A stretch of DNA of 64,000 nucleotides from Burkholderiaceae bacterium. Lineage in GTDB: Bacteria; Pseudomonadota; Gammaproteobacteria; Burkholderiales; Burkholderiaceae_E. Under the pieces are notes generated by a model. The model was not told the DNA's origin. It was given only the letters and a program-made list of their open reading frames with translations, and searched no databases. The position numbers and the translations under genes are program-made. The DNA lies in contig JACKLP010000008.1 in the NCBI GenBank assembly GCA_024235875.1, positions 62,001-126,000 of the forward strand, read 5' to 3'. Shown in pieces: positions 18,089 through 26,442 of the stretch. The stretch's first letter is position 1. Every line of letters begins with the position of its first letter.

Positions 18089-18919
18089 ATGTCGCTGTCC
18101 AGCTCAGAACACCAGTACCGAGCCTTCGAGCATGCCGCCTGGGAGCGGGCGGCACCGCACTACGCCGAAGACTTCGGCGGGGTCACGCGGCCGTTTGCCG
18201 CGCCTGTTCTCGACGCCGTCGACTGTGCTGCGGGTGTCCGACTGCTCGAGGTCGCCTGCGGCACGGGGCGCATCGCGGCCATGGCCGGGGCCCGCGGCGC
18301 CGATGCCGTCGGTGTCGATTTCAGCCAAGCGATGCTGCACGAGGCGCTGGCCCGCTACCCGGGGCTGAACCTGATCCGTGCCGACGCGGGTCGTCTACCG
18401 ATTCGGAACGGAGCCTGCGATGCCGTGGTGATCGGGTTCGGTGTGCAGCACTTTCCGGCGCCAGAGTCGGCAATTGCCGAGGCGGGCCGGGTATTGCGAC
18501 CGGGTGGCAGGCTGGCGTTCACTTCATGGTCCGGCGAGGACAACCAATTCCAGCAGGTACTGCTCGACGCGATGGCCGATGGCGGCGTGGCCACCGCTTC
18601 CCTGCCGAGCGCGCCGCATGGCGAGCTGAATCGGCCCGAGCGCTGCCTCGCGCTACTGCCAAGCGGTGACTACGTGCCGGCATCTGCCAGGGTCAGTCGC
18701 TTGAAGGCAAGCATCCGAGTGGCCAGTGCCGAGCGCCTGTTCGAGATCACAGCGCGCAGCACGGCCCGTGGGGCGGCCGCGATCCGCGCCGCGGGGGCCG
18801 GCACAAGACCTGCTGTGCTCGAGGCGCTGCGGGTCGCACTCGTTCCGTATCGTGTAGAAGACGGCACGGGCTACGATGTGCCGGCCGTGGCGCTCCTCAC
18901 CGTGGCGACTCGCCGTTGA
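18089..18919 (+). CDS. Class I SAM-dependent methyltransferase
   Basis: Cytoplasmic methyltransferase of the UbiE/Methyltransf_11 type, 276 residues from the ATG at 18089 (a TTG two codons upstream is possible). SAM-binding motif I is LLEVACGTGRIA near residue 50, motif II VGVDFSQAML about 20 residues later, and the post-motif FGVQHFPAPESAIAEAGRVLRPGGRLAF is typical. The substrate cannot be read from the sequence. It lies right after the MAPEG gene in the same direction, perhaps co-transcribed. Confidence 0.85.
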   Translation: MSLSSSEHQYRAFEHAAWERAAPHYAEDFGGVTRPFAAPVLDAVDCAAGVRLLEVACGTGRIAAMAGARGADAVGVDFSQAMLHEALARYPGLNLIRADAGRLPIRNGACDAVVIGFGVQHFPAPESAIAEAGRVLRPGGRLAFTSWSGEDNQFQQVLLDAMADGGVATASLPSAPHGELNRPERCLALLPSGDYVPASARVSRLKASIRVASAERLFEITARSTARGAAAIRAAGAGTRPAVLEALRVALVPYRVEDGTGYDVPAVALLTVATRR

Positions 18920-18970
18920 CCCACGAGCGCGTCGTTCCCCGGATTGTCCGACCGGAAACCAGGCGCGACG

Positions 18971-19160
18971 ATGGAACTCTGGCAATTGCGCTACTTCCTT
19001 TCGGTTGCCGAGGCCGGCAGCCTGTCGAAGGCGTCGCTCCAGTTGAACGTGGCTGCGCCTGCAGTGAGCCGGGTGATCCGTGCGACCGAGGGTTGTTCGT
19101 GGTGGGGCCGGCTGGGCGATTGGCCGAAACGGTGATTCCGGTCCCCGGCCGCGACGCATA
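18971..19160 (+). pseudogene. Remnant of a LysR-type transcriptional regulator
   Basis: The first ~40 codons encode a clean LysR helix-turn-helix start (MELWQLRYFLSVAEAGSLSK, then AAPAVSRVIRATE). The frame is then lost and stops at 19135 after Arg/Trp-rich residues. In another frame, starting at about 19092, the DNA reads GLFVVGPAGRLAETVIPVP, which resembles a piece of a LysR effector-binding domain. This suggests that most of the gene (about 250 codons would be expected) was removed by an internal deletion plus frameshift. It lies directly upstream of the hydantoinase genes and may have been their regulator. Confidence 0.75.
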
Positions 19161-19195
19161 CACTCGGGGGCATCGATCCGGACCGGGGCAGTGCG

Positions 19196-21271
19196 ATGCG
19201 CTTGGGAGCAGACATCGGTGGCACCTTCACTGACGTGATTCTGGTGGACGAGGCGAGCGGCCTGTTCGAGCTGGGCAAGGTGCTCACCACCTCGGCGCAG
19301 CCCGACGATGGCGTGATCGCGGGCATGCGCCAGGTGCTCGATGCCGCGCAAGTGCCCGCAGATGCCGTCGAGCACCTGCTTCACGGCACGACGCTCTTTA
19401 CCAATGCCCTGATCGAGCGCAAGGGCTCGCGCACCGCGCTGATCACCACCCGTGGCTTCCGGGATGCGATCGAGATTGCACGCGAACACCGCTACGACAT
19501 GTACGACTTGCGCCTGAAGAGACCGACACCGATCGCGCCCCGGCGCCATCGCTTCGAGGTCGACGAGCGGGTGCTGTCCGACGGCTCGGTGCGTTCGGCG
19601 CCTTCCGAGACCCAGGTGCGGGAGATCGCGGCACTGCTGCTGGAGCAGGGAATCGAGGCGGTCGCCGTATGCCTGCTCAACGCGTATGCGAATCCTGCGC
19701 ACGAGCGCCTGGTCGGTCGCGTGCTGGCCGAGGTCGCACCGTCGCTGGAGGTGACGCTGTCGACCGACATCGCTCCGGAGGTGCGAGAGTACGAGCGCAC
19801 CTCCACGGCCTTGTGCAATGTCTATGTGAAGTCGATCGCGCGGCGCTATCTGGGCCGCCTGGAAGCGCGCACGCGCAGCGAGTGCCACGACGGCGCGGCC
19901 TTGTACGTGATGCAGTCCAATGGCGGCCTGATGGCGGCGACGCAGGCGGCGCGCACGCCGATTCGGCTGGTCGAATCGGGCCCGGCGGCGGGCGCGCTGG
20001 CCGCCGCGCACTACGGCGGGTTGCTCGGTCTGCCGAAGCTGCTGTCCTTCGACATGGGCGGCACCACGGCCAAGGCGTGCCTGATCGTGGATGGCGAGCC
20101 GCTGGTGGCGCCCGAGTTCGAGGTCGATCGCCAGTACCAGTTCAAGAAGGGCAGCGGCCTGCCCGTCAAGGTGCCGGTGATCGAGATGATCGAGATCGGT
20201 ACCGGTGGTGGCTCGATCGCGTCGGTCGATTCGCTGGGGCGGCTGCGCGTGGGTCCGCACAGTGCCGGCTCGGTGCCCGGGCCTGCCTGCTATGGCCAGG
20301 GCGGCGCCGAGCCCACGGTGACCGATGCCGACCTGCTTTTGGGCTACCTGGACCCGAACTTCTTCCTGGGTGGCGAGATGCGGCTCGATCGCGACGCGGC
20401 CGCGGCGTCGATCGCGCGCCGTGCCGGCACCCCGCTCGGGCTGGACACGTTGCAGGCGGCCTGGGGCATCCACCAGATGGCCAACGAGGCCATGGCATCG
20501 GCCGCGCGCATGCACGCGATCGAGCGCGGCCTGGAGATCTCGCAGTTCCCGATGTTCGCTTTCGGCGGCGCCGGCCCGGTGCACGCCTATGGCGTGGCCC
20601 GCATCCTGAAGACACCGCGGATCGTCTATCCGTTCGGTGCCGGCGTGATGTCGGCGGTGGGTTTCCTGACCGCGCCGCTGTCGTTCGACTTCGTGCGCTC
20701 GAGTCCCGATCATCTGGAAAGCCTGGACTGGGCTCGGGCCAGTTCGCTGCTCGAGGAAATGCAGGCCGAGGGGCGCGATGCGCTGGCCGGTTCGGTACCG
20801 TCCGACGCGGTCCGGTTCGAGCGCGTCGCGGACATGAGGTATCGCAAGCAGGGCTCCGACATCCGCGTGGCCCTGCCGGATGGGCCGCTGGGCGCGCATC
20901 GCCTGCCCGAGATCGTGGCTGCATTCGAGGCGCGCTACACGAGCTTGTTCGGCCACACGGTACCCGACACGCCGATCGACGTGATGTCGTGGCGGGTGAC
21001 GGCCCACGGCCCCAAGCCCTCGCTCGCGCTGCCGCAGGCCGGTCCGGACACGCGCGACCCGGTCAAGGGGCGTCGCGCGATCTACCTGCCAGAGATCCGA
21101 GCACTGGCCGAAGTGCCGGTGCTCGACCGCTACCGCATCGGCCAGGGGCAGCGCTTCGACGGGCCGGCCATCATCGAGGAGCGCGAGTCGACCGTGGTCG
21201 TCAACGGCCGCGGCCGGATCCACCAGGACACGAATCGCAACCTGATCGTCGACATGGAGCCCGCGGCATGA
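19196..21271 (+). CDS. Hydantoinase/oxoprolinase family protein, subunit A
   Basis: ATP-dependent amidohydrolase subunit of the HyuA/oxoprolinase-A superfamily, 691 residues. It starts MRLGADIGGTFTDVILVDE, the actin-like ATPase phosphate-1 motif of the family. HLLHGTTLFTNALIERKG, the central SNGGLMAA and the FDMGGTTAKACLI motifs agree, and a GGSIA segment is present. Together with subunit B it would open a cyclic amide (hydantoin, 5-oxoproline or N-methylhydantoin); the substrate is undetermined. The stop overlaps the start of the subunit B gene by four bases. A LysR remnant lies upstream and a possible -10 (TACACT, 19158-19163) lies about 33 bases before the ATG. Confidence 0.9.
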   Translation: MRLGADIGGTFTDVILVDEASGLFELGKVLTTSAQPDDGVIAGMRQVLDAAQVPADAVEHLLHGTTLFTNALIERKGSRTALITTRGFRDAIEIAREHRYDMYDLRLKRPTPIAPRRHRFEVDERVLSDGSVRSAPSETQVREIAALLLEQGIEAVAVCLLNAYANPAHERLVGRVLAEVAPSLEVTLSTDIAPEVREYERTSTALCNVYVKSIARRYLGRLEARTRSECHDGAALYVMQSNGGLMAATQAARTPIRLVESGPAAGALAAAHYGGLLGLPKLLSFDMGGTTAKACLIVDGEPLVAPEFEVDRQYQFKKGSGLPVKVPVIEMIEIGTGGGSIASVDSLGRLRVGPHSAGSVPGPACYGQGGAEPTVTDADLLLGYLDPNFFLGGEMRLDRDAAAASIARRAGTPLGLDTLQAAWGIHQMANEAMASAARMHAIERGLEISQFPMFAFGGAGPVHAYGVARILKTPRIVYPFGAGVMSAVGFLTAPLSFDFVRSSPDHLESLDWARASSLLEEMQAEGRDALAGSVPSDAVRFERVADMRYRKQGSDIRVALPDGPLGAHRLPEIVAAFEARYTSLFGHTVPDTPIDVMSWRVTAHGPKPSLALPQAGPDTRDPVKGRRAIYLPEIRALAEVPVLDRYRIGQGQRFDGPAIIEERESTVVVNGRGRIHQDTNRNLIVDMEPAA

Positions 21272-22917
21272 GAGTCGAAGCCCTCGACCCGATCACGCTC
21301 GACATCCTTTGGGGGCGCATGATCGCCACCGTCAACGAGCAGGCGGCGGCGTTGATCCGCTCCTCTTTCACGTCGATCGTGCGTGACGCCGGGGACCTCT
21401 CGGCCTGCGTATTCGATCGGCGCGGCCGCATGGTCGCGCAGGCCGTGACCGGATCGCCTGGCCATATCAATTCGATGGCGGTGGGCATGGCGCACATCGT
21501 GAAGCGCTTCCCGGTGGACACCTTGTCGCCCGGAGACGTCATCATCACCAACGATCCGTGGATCACGGTCTCGCAACTCCACGACATCACGATCGCGACA
21601 CCGGTGTTCCACAAGGGCCGAGTCGTCGCGCTGTTTGGCAATTGTTGCCATGCGCTCGACATCGGCGGCCGCGGCCTGTCGGCCGATGCCCGCTCGATCT
21701 TCGAGGAGGGCCTGTTCCTGCCGATCCTGAAGCTCCATGACGCCGGTCGGCCGGTCGAAGTGGTCTACGAGATCATCAAGGCCAACGTGCGTACGCCCGA
21801 CGAGGTGCTGGGCGACATCCACGCGCAGATCTCGGCCAACGAGGTCGGCGCGCGACAGCTGACCGCCTTCCTCGAGGAGTTCGGGCTCGACGACATCGAG
21901 GCGGTATCCGACGCGATCATCGATCGCTCCGAGCGCGCGATGCGCGCCGCGATCGCCGCGCTGCCGAACGGCTCGCACGCATTCACGATCACGATCGACG
22001 GCTACCAGGAACCGATCGAGCTGAAGACCCGCGTCACCATCGAGGACGAGCGCATCGTGGTGGACTACGACGGCTCGTCGCCAGGCGTGGACATCGGCAT
22101 CAACGTCGGCTTCAACTACACCGTCGCCTACACCACCTATGGCGTGAAGTGCGCGATCGCGCCCGAGGTCCCGAACAACCATGGTGCTTTCCAGGCCGTG
22201 CTGACGATGGCACCGGAGGGCAGCATCCTCAATGCGAAGTCGCCGGCCGCCGTCGCGGGTCGGCACACCGTCGGACATTTCCTGCCGTCGGCGATCATGG
22301 GCGCGCTCTCGGGCCTGCTGCCCGAGCGCGTGATGGCGCCCGGTGCCGACAGCCTGTGGAATACGCACATCAGCGGCTTCGATGCGCGCGACGGCACGCC
22401 GTTCTCGTTCACCTGGTTCTCGACCGGTGGAACCGGCGCGCTGCAGGGGCAGGATGGACTGTCCGCGACCTCCTACCCGAGCGGCGTGGCGGGCGTGCCC
22501 GTGGAGATCATCGAGGCGCTGACGCCGCTGGTCGTGCGCCAGCGCGCGCTGCGTCAGGACTCCGGCGGCGCCGGCGAGAGCCGCGGGGGGCTCGGGCAGG
22601 TGATGGAGGTCGAGGTGCGCACCCGACGTCCGTATCTCTTTTCGGGGCTCTACGAGCGCTGCCGCTTCTCGGCCCCGGGGCTCGCCGGCGGACTGCCCGG
22701 TGCGACCGGCAGCGTCAGCGCGAGCGGGGATGCGCAGGTCCAGGCCAAGATCAGCTCGATGGTGCCCCCCGACTCGGTGCTGATGCTGGCGCTGCCCGGG
22801 GGTGGCGGCTTCGGCGATCCGGCCCGGCGATCGCGCGAGGCGATCGAGAACGACCTGGTCGACGGCTACATCAGCGAGAAGGGTGCGCTGCGCGACTACG
22901 GGTTCCGACGTGACTGA
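21268..22917 (+). CDS. Hydantoinase/oxoprolinase family protein, subunit B
   Basis: HyuB-type partner of the preceding gene, 549 residues, beginning at ATG overlapping the subunit A stop (ATGA). Family blocks are present: LDPITLDILWGRM at the start, RDAGDLSACVFD, GHINSMAVGM, DVIITNDPW, DYDGSSPG and a C-terminal LALPGGGGFGDPARR. It forms the heteromeric amidohydrolase with HyuA in the cytoplasm. The gene converges on the Slam-like gene, with 90 bases between them, which contain a CTTGGCG-tg-CGCCAAG hairpin. Confidence 0.9.
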   Translation: MRVEALDPITLDILWGRMIATVNEQAAALIRSSFTSIVRDAGDLSACVFDRRGRMVAQAVTGSPGHINSMAVGMAHIVKRFPVDTLSPGDVIITNDPWITVSQLHDITIATPVFHKGRVVALFGNCCHALDIGGRGLSADARSIFEEGLFLPILKLHDAGRPVEVVYEIIKANVRTPDEVLGDIHAQISANEVGARQLTAFLEEFGLDDIEAVSDAIIDRSERAMRAAIAALPNGSHAFTITIDGYQEPIELKTRVTIEDERIVVDYDGSSPGVDIGINVGFNYTVAYTTYGVKCAIAPEVPNNHGAFQAVLTMAPEGSILNAKSPAAVAGRHTVGHFLPSAIMGALSGLLPERVMAPGADSLWNTHISGFDARDGTPFSFTWFSTGGTGALQGQDGLSATSYPSGVAGVPVEIIEALTPLVVRQRALRQDSGGAGESRGGLGQVMEVEVRTRRPYLFSGLYERCRFSAPGLAGGLPGATGSVSASGDAQVQAKISSMVPPDSVLMLALPGGGGFGDPARRSREAIENDLVDGYISEKGALRDYGFRRD

Positions 22918-22987
22918 GCCGGCGGCGAGGTCGATACCTGGATCTACGCGCTGCGGCGCTGAATCGATCGCGATCGGCTGGCCGGGC

Positions 22988-23003
22988 CTTGGCGTGCGCC
23001 AAG
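22988..23003. terminator. Short perfect hairpin between convergent genes
   Basis: CTTGGCG-TG-CGCCAAG, seven-base arms around two bases, lies between the stops of the hydantoinase B and Slam-like genes. There is no T tract on either side, so it may be only a weak or processing-type hairpin rather than a true intrinsic terminator. Confidence 0.3.
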
Positions 23004-23007
23004 CTCG

Positions 23008-24399
23008 CTACTCGAACCGATACGCCGCGCTCAGCACGAAGCGCATGCGCCGGAAATCGTTCGGCGCCAGCGTGGAGCGGTTACGCGTGAACTCGAGCGC
23101 GGGTGAGATCCTCCAGCGCTTGCCGAGCTCGCGCTGGCCGGCGATTCGCACACTGGTCTCGCGATCGTGGCGGGCGGCGCCGAAGACCGGCTCGGGCCCA
23201 TCGAAGCGGCGATCCTCGAAGCTGATCGTGACGCTGGCGCGCCAATTGACGCTGGCCCGGGCATCGAGCCCGATGCGCAGGCCGGCAAAGTCGAAGGCGA
23301 GGTTCGACAGGCCATTGCTCGGGCGTTCGCGGCCCGCATGGACGGCGGCGAGCACGATCGCATCGCGCCACTGGGGCAGCGCGCGTGCGACGTGCGCGCC
23401 GACCAGCTGGCGGCTGCCGTCGCGGGCGGGCTGTGACGGGTAGCGCAGCGCGAACGCCTGCAGCCAGGCGCCGAGCTGCCACGAGCGTGACGGCGCGCAC
23501 TGCCACTGGGCGGTGGCGCCGGTGGCGTCGCGGAAATGGCTGCCATCGAGGTGGATCTGCTGGTACTGCGCGAGCAGGTTCCACTGGTGACAACGGGCAG
23601 GGCGGCTCGCGCCGACCGACAGGTCCAGGCGTGATTGGTTGAACGCCGAGGCCGACGGGTAGCGCGTGTGTGCGCCCTGGGCCGACGCGCTCCAACGCCA
23701 GCCCGCTCGCAAGGGGCCGGACGCGTCGACGCCGCCGGCCGCGCCGATCAGCGCACTGCGCTCGGGCAGGCTGACCGCGAGGGGCGTGACTGCCGTGCCG
23801 TCGGCGAGCACCCAACGCTCGGAGGCGGACCCGAAGTTGACGTTGTCGTCGATGCCGGCCTCGATGCTGGCGTGACCGCGCCAGCGCACCCGCTGGTCTT
23901 CGTCCAGGCGCTCGATGGCGTCGAGGTAGCGACCGATCAGGCGGCGCGCCTGCGGTGGGATGTCCCCTGCGGCGACGTCGCGAAACGCGGCGCGGGCATT
24001 CTCGCGCTCGTGCAGGGCCAGGTAGGCGCGCCCGATCTCCGCGCGTGCCTGCAGGTGCCCGGGCGCGACCGTGAGTACTCGTTCGAGCGCGAGCACCGCG
24101 TCGCCGGGGTGGCCGGCGTCGAGCGCGGCGATACCGAGCAGATAGTCGAACTCGGGCGAGCCCCCGTAGTCGCCCGTGCGAGCGGCGAGCGCTTCGTAGG
24201 CGGCCTTCGACTGGCCGTCGCGAAGCTGGTCGGCCGCCCGACGCAGGAGCGCCTGCAGCGGCGTGCGCGCCGGCGCCACCTTAGGCGCAGACGGCGCCGG
24301 CACACGCAGTTGCGACAGCAAGCGCGTGCCCGGCGTCGGCTGTGCGGCGACCGACGCGGCGAGGCCGCATCCGGCGAGCAGCACGAGAACGGACTTCAC
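23008..24399 (-). CDS. TPR plus outer-membrane beta-barrel protein, Slam-like
   Basis: 463 residues. A signal peptide (VLVLLAGCGLAASVAAQ) is followed by a helical TPR region at about 50-170 (YLLGIAALDAGHPGDAVLALE, LQARAEIGRAYLAL), then a C-terminal beta-barrel from about 180 with alternating strands beginning HASIEAGIDDNVNFG and ending LSAAYRFE. This TPR-plus-barrel plan and the GxDDNVNFG motif resemble Slam (surface lipoprotein assembly modifier, DUF560) proteins, which move proteins across the outer membrane. The start overlaps the miaB stop (ATGA), so it is read from the miaB transcript. The FecR/TbpB-like gene 5.7 kb away is a possible cargo; this is inference. Confidence 0.7.
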   Translation of the reverse strand: MKSVLVLLAGCGLAASVAAQPTPGTRLLSQLRVPAPSAPKVAPARTPLQALLRRAADQLRDGQSKAAYEALAARTGDYGGSPEFDYLLGIAALDAGHPGDAVLALERVLTVAPGHLQARAEIGRAYLALHERENARAAFRDVAAGDIPPQARRLIGRYLDAIERLDEDQRVRWRGHASIEAGIDDNVNFGSASERWVLADGTAVTPLAVSLPERSALIGAAGGVDASGPLRAGWRWSASAQGAHTRYPSASAFNQSRLDLSVGASRPARCHQWNLLAQYQQIHLDGSHFRDATGATAQWQCAPSRSWQLGAWLQAFALRYPSQPARDGSRQLVGAHVARALPQWRDAIVLAAVHAGRERPSNGLSNLAFDFAGLRIGLDARASVNWRASVTISFEDRRFDGPEPVFGAARHDRETSVRIAGQRELGKRWRISPALEFTRNRSTLAPNDFRRMRFVLSAAYRFE

Positions 24400-25823
24400 G
24401 CGTCGCCGCCCTTGCCCGTCGACACCTTCGACGACGATTCGCCCGTGACGACCTCGCCGCGCAGCGAATGCGGCAGTGCCTGCATGATCCGCACGTCGAC
24501 GAGTGTGCCGCCCAGGCGCGCGGGTGCCGGGAAGTTGACGACGCGGTTGTTCTCGGTGCGGCCGGACATCTCGTTCGGGTCCTTCCTGGACGGTCCCTCG
24601 ACCAGCACGCGCTGCACCGTGCCGACCATCGCTTGCGAGATCCCGGCCGCGTGCTCTTCGATGGCCGACTGCAGTCGACGCAGTCGCTCGCTCTTGACGG
24701 CGGCCGGCGTGTCGTCGACCAGGCTCGCGGCCGGTGTGCCGGGGCGTGCGCTGTAGACAAAGCTGAACGAGGTATCGAAGCCGACATCGCGGATCAGCTT
24801 CATGGTCTGTTCGAAGTCCTCGTCGGTCTCGCCCGGAAAGCCCACGATGAAGTCCGACGAAAGCGAGATATCCGGGCGCGCCTCGCGCAGCCGGCGCACG
24901 ATCGACTTGTATTCGAGCGCCGTGTAGTTGCGCTTCATGGCGGAGAGGACGCGGTCCGAGCCGGCCTGCACCGGCAGGTGCAGGTGGCTCACGAGCTTGG
25001 GCAGCCGACGGTAGGCGTCGATGAGCCGGCCGGTGAACTCCTTGGGATGCGACGTGGTGTAGCGCACCCGCTCGATTCCCGGGATCTCGCAGACATACTC
25101 GAGCAGGAGCGCGAAATCGGCGATCTCGCCGTCGGCCATCGGGCCCCGGAATGCATTGACGTTCTGGCCGAGCAGGTTGACCTCGCGCACGCCTTGCGCG
25201 GCGAGTTCCGCCACCTCGGTGAGCACGTCGTCGAAGGGGCGCGAGACCTCCTCGCCGCGGGTATACGGCACCACGCAGAAGCTGCAGTACTTGCTGCAGC
25301 CTTCCATGATCGAGACAAAAGCGCTCGCGCCCTCGACCCGAGCCGGTGGCAGGTGATCGAACTTCTCGACTTCGGGAAAACTGATGTCGACCTGTGCCCG
25401 GCCGCTGCGACGTCGGGTCTCGATGAGCTCGGGCAGGCGGTGCAGCGTCTGCGGGCCGAAGACGACGTCCACGAACGGGGCGCGGGCCACGATCGCCTCG
25501 CCTTCCTGGCTCGCCACGCAGCCGCCGACGCCAACGATCAGCTCGGGCCGCTCGCGCTTGATCAGGCGCACGCGGCCGAGATCCGAAAACACCTTCTCCT
25601 GCGCCTTCTCGCGTACCGAGCAGGTATTGAACAGTACGATGTCGGCATCCTCGAGGCGCGCGGCCGGCTCGACTTCGCCGCCCGCGGCGAGCACGTCGAC
25701 CATCTTCTGGGAGTCGTACTCGTTCATCTGGCAGCCGAAGGTCTTGACGAAGACCTTGCGCGTGGGGCGAAGCGGGTTCGGGTCTTGTCCGCTGCCGGTC
25801 GGGTTCCGCGGCGACTTGCTCAT
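24396..25823 (-). CDS. miaB: tRNA-2-methylthio-N6-dimethylallyladenosine synthase MiaB
   Basis: Radical-SAM methylthiotransferase that thiomethylates i6A37 in tRNAs. 475 residues. The N-terminal MTTase domain has its cluster cysteines in KTFGCQMNEYDSQKM, FNTCSVREKAQ and GGCVASQEG; the radical-SAM CxxxCxxC is in EGCSKYCSFCVVPYTRG; a TRAM domain ends the protein. The start overlaps the stop of the small periplasmic protein gene upstream, and the stop overlaps the Slam-like start. In many relatives phoH follows miaB directly; here phoH is 10 kb away on the same strand. Confidence 0.96.
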   Translation of the reverse strand: MSKSPRNPTGSGQDPNPLRPTRKVFVKTFGCQMNEYDSQKMVDVLAAGGEVEPAARLEDADIVLFNTCSVREKAQEKVFSDLGRVRLIKRERPELIVGVGGCVASQEGEAIVARAPFVDVVFGPQTLHRLPELIETRRRSGRAQVDISFPEVEKFDHLPPARVEGASAFVSIMEGCSKYCSFCVVPYTRGEEVSRPFDDVLTEVAELAAQGVREVNLLGQNVNAFRGPMADGEIADFALLLEYVCEIPGIERVRYTTSHPKEFTGRLIDAYRRLPKLVSHLHLPVQAGSDRVLSAMKRNYTALEYKSIVRRLREARPDISLSSDFIVGFPGETDEDFEQTMKLIRDVGFDTSFSFVYSARPGTPAASLVDDTPAAVKSERLRRLQSAIEEHAAGISQAMVGTVQRVLVEGPSRKDPNEMSGRTENNRVVNFPAPARLGGTLVDVRIMQALPHSLRGEVVTGESSSKVSTGKGGDA

Positions 25824-26206
25824 TGGGGGCTTCGGTAGGGCTCGGTGTCTTCGTTGCGAAGGATCCAGGCGGTGCTCAGCAGCCCCTGTCGATCGCGCAG
25901 GTAGCGCACGCGCACGCGCGAGCGAATGCTCGAGGGGGTGACGGTGAGCCGCGTCGTGGCATCGACGATGCGCGCGCCGGGCGCGAATCGCGCCGGCTCG
26001 CCATCGAGCCTGGCCTGCGGAAAGACGGTGATCGCGAGCCAGCCTTCGGCGGCCTTGGCTGGAATCGGGGTCTGCGGGTCGGCGGCGAAGGCCGAAGTCA
26101 CCGGCAGCGGCGCGACCGCGAGCATTGCGACCGCGAACAGCATGCCGGTGAGCTTGCAGGCAATCGGGCCGGGCGAGCGGCGCAAGGGGAGTCGCGGCAG
26201 GCGCAT
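25820..26206 (-). CDS. Small exported hypothetical protein
   Basis: About 128 residues from the ATG at 26206, chosen because GGAGAA lies six bases upstream; a longer reading to 26254 would run through the ribosome site. A hydrophobic signal sequence (LTGMLFAVAMLAVAPLPVTSAFAA) is followed by a short mature part of ~90 residues with no family I recognise. The C-terminal half looks like a small beta domain (RVRVRYLRDRQGLLSTAWIL). It overlaps miaB by four bases and is therefore the first gene of the miaB–Slam-like operon. A periplasmic location is predicted. Confidence 0.7.
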   Translation of the reverse strand: MRLPRLPLRRSPGPIACKLTGMLFAVAMLAVAPLPVTSAFAADPQTPIPAKAAEGWLAITVFPQARLDGEPARFAPGARIVDATTRLTVTPSSIRSRVRVRYLRDRQGLLSTAWILRNEDTEPYRSPQ

Positions 26207-26236
26207 CGGTTTCTCCGGGCGTCGGGACACACCATG

Positions 26237-26266
26237 AAAAAAGGCCCGCCGCATGGGGCGAGCCTT
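26237..26266 (-). terminator. Intrinsic terminator downstream of tRNA-Met
   Basis: On the minus strand: AAGGC-T-CGCC stem, CCATGC loop, GGCG-G-GCCTT returning arm, then a run of six T (the arm and tract overlap). It is about 45 bases downstream of the tRNA 3' end, and about 30 bases upstream of the start of the small exported protein gene, so it should separate tRNA transcription from the miaB operon. Confidence 0.85.
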
Positions 26267-26309
26267 CCGGTGCGACGATTTCGGTGCGACGATCCCGGCG
26301 CGAAAATTC

Positions 26310-26386
<77 letters not shown>

Positions 26387-26396
26387 AGAGCGCGCG

Positions 26397-26425
26397 ATTG
26401 TAGCCGGCCGATCCCGGCGCGTCAA
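26397..26425 (-). promoter_or_regulatory. Sigma-70 promoter for tRNA-Met
   Basis: On the minus strand a -35 TTGACG (26425-26420) and a -10 TACAAT (26402-26397) are separated by exactly 17 bases. The -10 lies ten bases upstream of the tRNA 5' end. This is the clearest promoter in the window. The spacer is very GC-rich (CGCCGGGATCGGCCGGC). Confidence 0.85.
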
Positions 26426-26442
26426 AGCGCGGGTCCGGTGGG

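Noticed and set aside
18653..21223. Long antisense frame across the hydantoinase A gene
   Set aside because: Same shadow pattern; no domain and no ribosome site.
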